A stretch of DNA of 7,567 nucleotides, taken from assembly GCA_019454915.1 (NCBI GenBank), contig JACFNM010000204.1, forward strand, positions 1 to 7,567. The letters run 5' to 3'. Position numbers and translations under genes: made by a program. Origin of the DNA: Chitinophagaceae bacterium (GTDB lineage Bacteria > Bacteroidota > Bacteroidia > Chitinophagales > Chitinophagaceae). Within the stretch, counting starts at the first letter, position 1; every line of letters starts with the position of its first letter. Below, in pieces: positions 6,494 to 7,567 of the stretch. The notes under the pieces are model-generated. The model searched no databases and had not been told where the DNA came from. It saw nothing but the letters and a program-made list of their open reading frames with translations.

Positions 6494-7435
6494 TCATATC
6501 CCGAACTCGCTTCCTTTTCCGGTTGCTCCGGTTAATTCGAATTTCTTCAATATAAATTCTTCATAAGCCTGCATAAAAATTTTCCCGGGACCGGTGGGCG
6601 CAAACTCCTCCGGATGGTCTCTGAAAAACTCTCTGTGAATCATTGTCCACAACAAGCGCGTATCTGTAGCAATGTTCACCTTGCAAACGCCCAGGGGAAT
6701 AGCCCTTTTCAGTTCTTCATCCTGTACTCCTTTCGCTCCCGTTTTCAGTTTTCCGCCCGCCTGATTTATTCTCTGTACTACCTCCTCATTTACGTGAGAA
6801 GCTCCATGCAACACCAGCGGAAAACCAGGTATCCTATGCTGAATTTCTTCTAATATATGAAATTGTAAGCCTTGTCCTCCGGAAAATTTATAAGCACCAT
6901 GACTGGTACCTACTGCTATCGCGAGGCTATCGCATCCGGTTTCTTTCACAAATAATTCCACATCCTTCGGATCGGTATAAAATGACCGGGATTTATCAAT
7001 GCGGAGGTTATCTTCAACTCCTGCAAGCACACCCAATTCTGCTTCCACACTGATATTGGCTTTATGTGCCTTTTCCACTACAGATCTCGTCCTCCTGACA
7101 TTAGTTTCAAAATCCTCGTGTGATGCGTCAATCATAACCGATGTGTATCCTCCACTATTAATGGCGTCCCAAATATGCTCTTCGATACCATGATCCACGT
7201 GCACGGCAAAAACGGTATCGGGATATATTTTTTCTGCAGCATCAATCATCGCCAACAGCATTTCCGGATGGGCATAATCCCTCGCAAAAGGAGTGGTCTG
7301 TACGATGAAAGGCGCATTTGCTTTTTGCGCTGCAGCAAATAATCCCAACACTTCTTCCATGAAGAAAACATTCACTGCAGGTAGGGCATACCTGCCGTAA
7401 CATTGTTTGAAAAGTGTTGTACCTGATAATCTCAT
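6494..7435 (-). CDS. Class II (zinc) aldolase, probable IolJ-type
   Basis: This 313-residue protein belongs to the class II fructose-bisphosphate/tagatose aldolase family. HVDHG (79-83) supplies the catalytic Asp81 and zinc ligand His82. SVMIDASHEDFE (99-110), VEAELG (130-135), GTSHGAYK (176-183, zinc His179), LVLHGASH (207-214, zinc His210) and the phosphate-binding NIATDTR (254-260) follow in the usual order. Placed between an apparent sugar symporter and iolD, it most likely cleaves 6-phospho-5-dehydro-2-deoxygluconate into dihydroxyacetone phosphate and malonate semialdehyde, as IolJ does. A glycolytic or other ketose-bisphosphate role cannot be excluded from sequence, so no symbol is given. 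The ATG at 7435 follows the symporter stop by 12 nt, and the AGGGA just upstream abuts the start codon, closer than a normal ribosome binding site. The family is certain; the substrate is inferred from context. Confidence 0.9.
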   Translation of the reverse strand: MRLSGTTLFKQCYGRYALPAVNVFFMEEVLGLFAAAQKANAPFIVQTTPFARDYAHPEMLLAMIDAAEKIYPDTVFAVHVDHGIEEHIWDAINSGGYTSVMIDASHEDFETNVRRTRSVVEKAHKANISVEAELGVLAGVEDNLRIDKSRSFYTDPKDVELFVKETGCDSLAIAVGTSHGAYKFSGGQGLQFHILEEIQHRIPGFPLVLHGASHVNEEVVQRINQAGGKLKTGAKGVQDEELKRAIPLGVCKVNIATDTRLLWTMIHREFFRDHPEEFAPTGPGKIFMQAYEEFILKKFELTGATGKGSEFGI

Positions 7436-7447
7436 TCCCTGAATTGT

Positions 7448-7567
7448 TTACCAGTATGCGGTATATAATGCTGCCAGAATACCACAGATAATCAGCGCCA
7501 TAATCGTAAAACTCCTGCTTACATTAAAGGAAGGCATATCCAGCGGTGGTGTTCTTTTTGAAGTTTT
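7448..7567 (-). CDS. C-terminal end of a probable sodium/solute symporter (SSS family), partial
   Basis: Only the last 39 codons are inside the window; the gene continues past the right edge. The tail reads a basic, polar stretch (KTSKRTPPLDMPSFNVSRSF) and then a hydrophobic helix, TIMALIICGILAALYTAYW, ending at TAA. A final membrane helix finishing in aromatic residues and Trp, after an SFNVSRSF-like segment, resembles the C-terminus of Bacteroidota SLC5-type sodium/sugar symporters. It lies 12 nt upstream of the aldolase on the same strand, so it is very probably in the same operon and would be the inositol importer. With so little protein visible the family is a recognition call, and another membrane protein is possible. 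Confidence 0.6.
   Translation of the reverse strand, partial: KTSKRTPPLDMPSFNVSRSFTIMALIICGILAALYTAYW

Overview
The window looks like a piece of a Bacteroidota chromosome, probably from a Chitinophagaceae-like soil or freshwater genus. The case rests on four things: a textbook Bacteroidota sigma-ABfr promoter (TTTG, 19 nt, TATTTTTG) ahead of a tRNA gene, start codons without strong Shine-Dalgarno sequences, moderate GC content, and protein types typical of that phylum. The phylum is fairly secure; the family is a guess. Layout, left to right: (1) bases 1-2022, plus strand: a PQQ-dependent quinoprotein dehydrogenase lacking its N-terminus, with a c-type cytochrome domain inserted inside the beta-propeller. 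(2) A short convergent spacer with a hairpin. (3) 2077-2895, minus strand: a diverged member of the SAM hydroxide adenosyltransferase (DUF62) family. (4) A non-coding zone holding a sigma-ABfr promoter, tRNA-Lys(UUU) and a strong intrinsic terminator, then about 380 bases with only a doubtful small ORF and short repeats. (5) 3640-7567, minus strand: four co-directional genes, read right to left as a Na+/solute symporter (C-terminus only), a class II aldolase, IolD and IolE. The minus-strand block is a myo-inositol catabolism operon. The symporter plausibly imports inositol. IolE dehydrates 2-keto-myo-inositol to a trihydroxycyclohexane-dione, IolD hydrolyses that ring to 5-deoxyglucuronate, and the class II aldolase is best placed as an IolJ-type enzyme cleaving the later phosphorylated intermediate. 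The dehydrogenase (IolG), isomerase (IolB), kinase (IolC) and semialdehyde dehydrogenase (IolA) are not in the window; the operon promoter must lie beyond the right edge. The PQQ dehydrogenase, the DUF62 gene and the tRNA appear to be separate transcription units. I found no CRISPR array, insertion sequence, phage gene or convincing undescribed system. The most notable points are the internal cytochrome domain, the missing catalytic triad residues in the DUF62 protein, and a hairpin that could compete with the tRNA acceptor stem.
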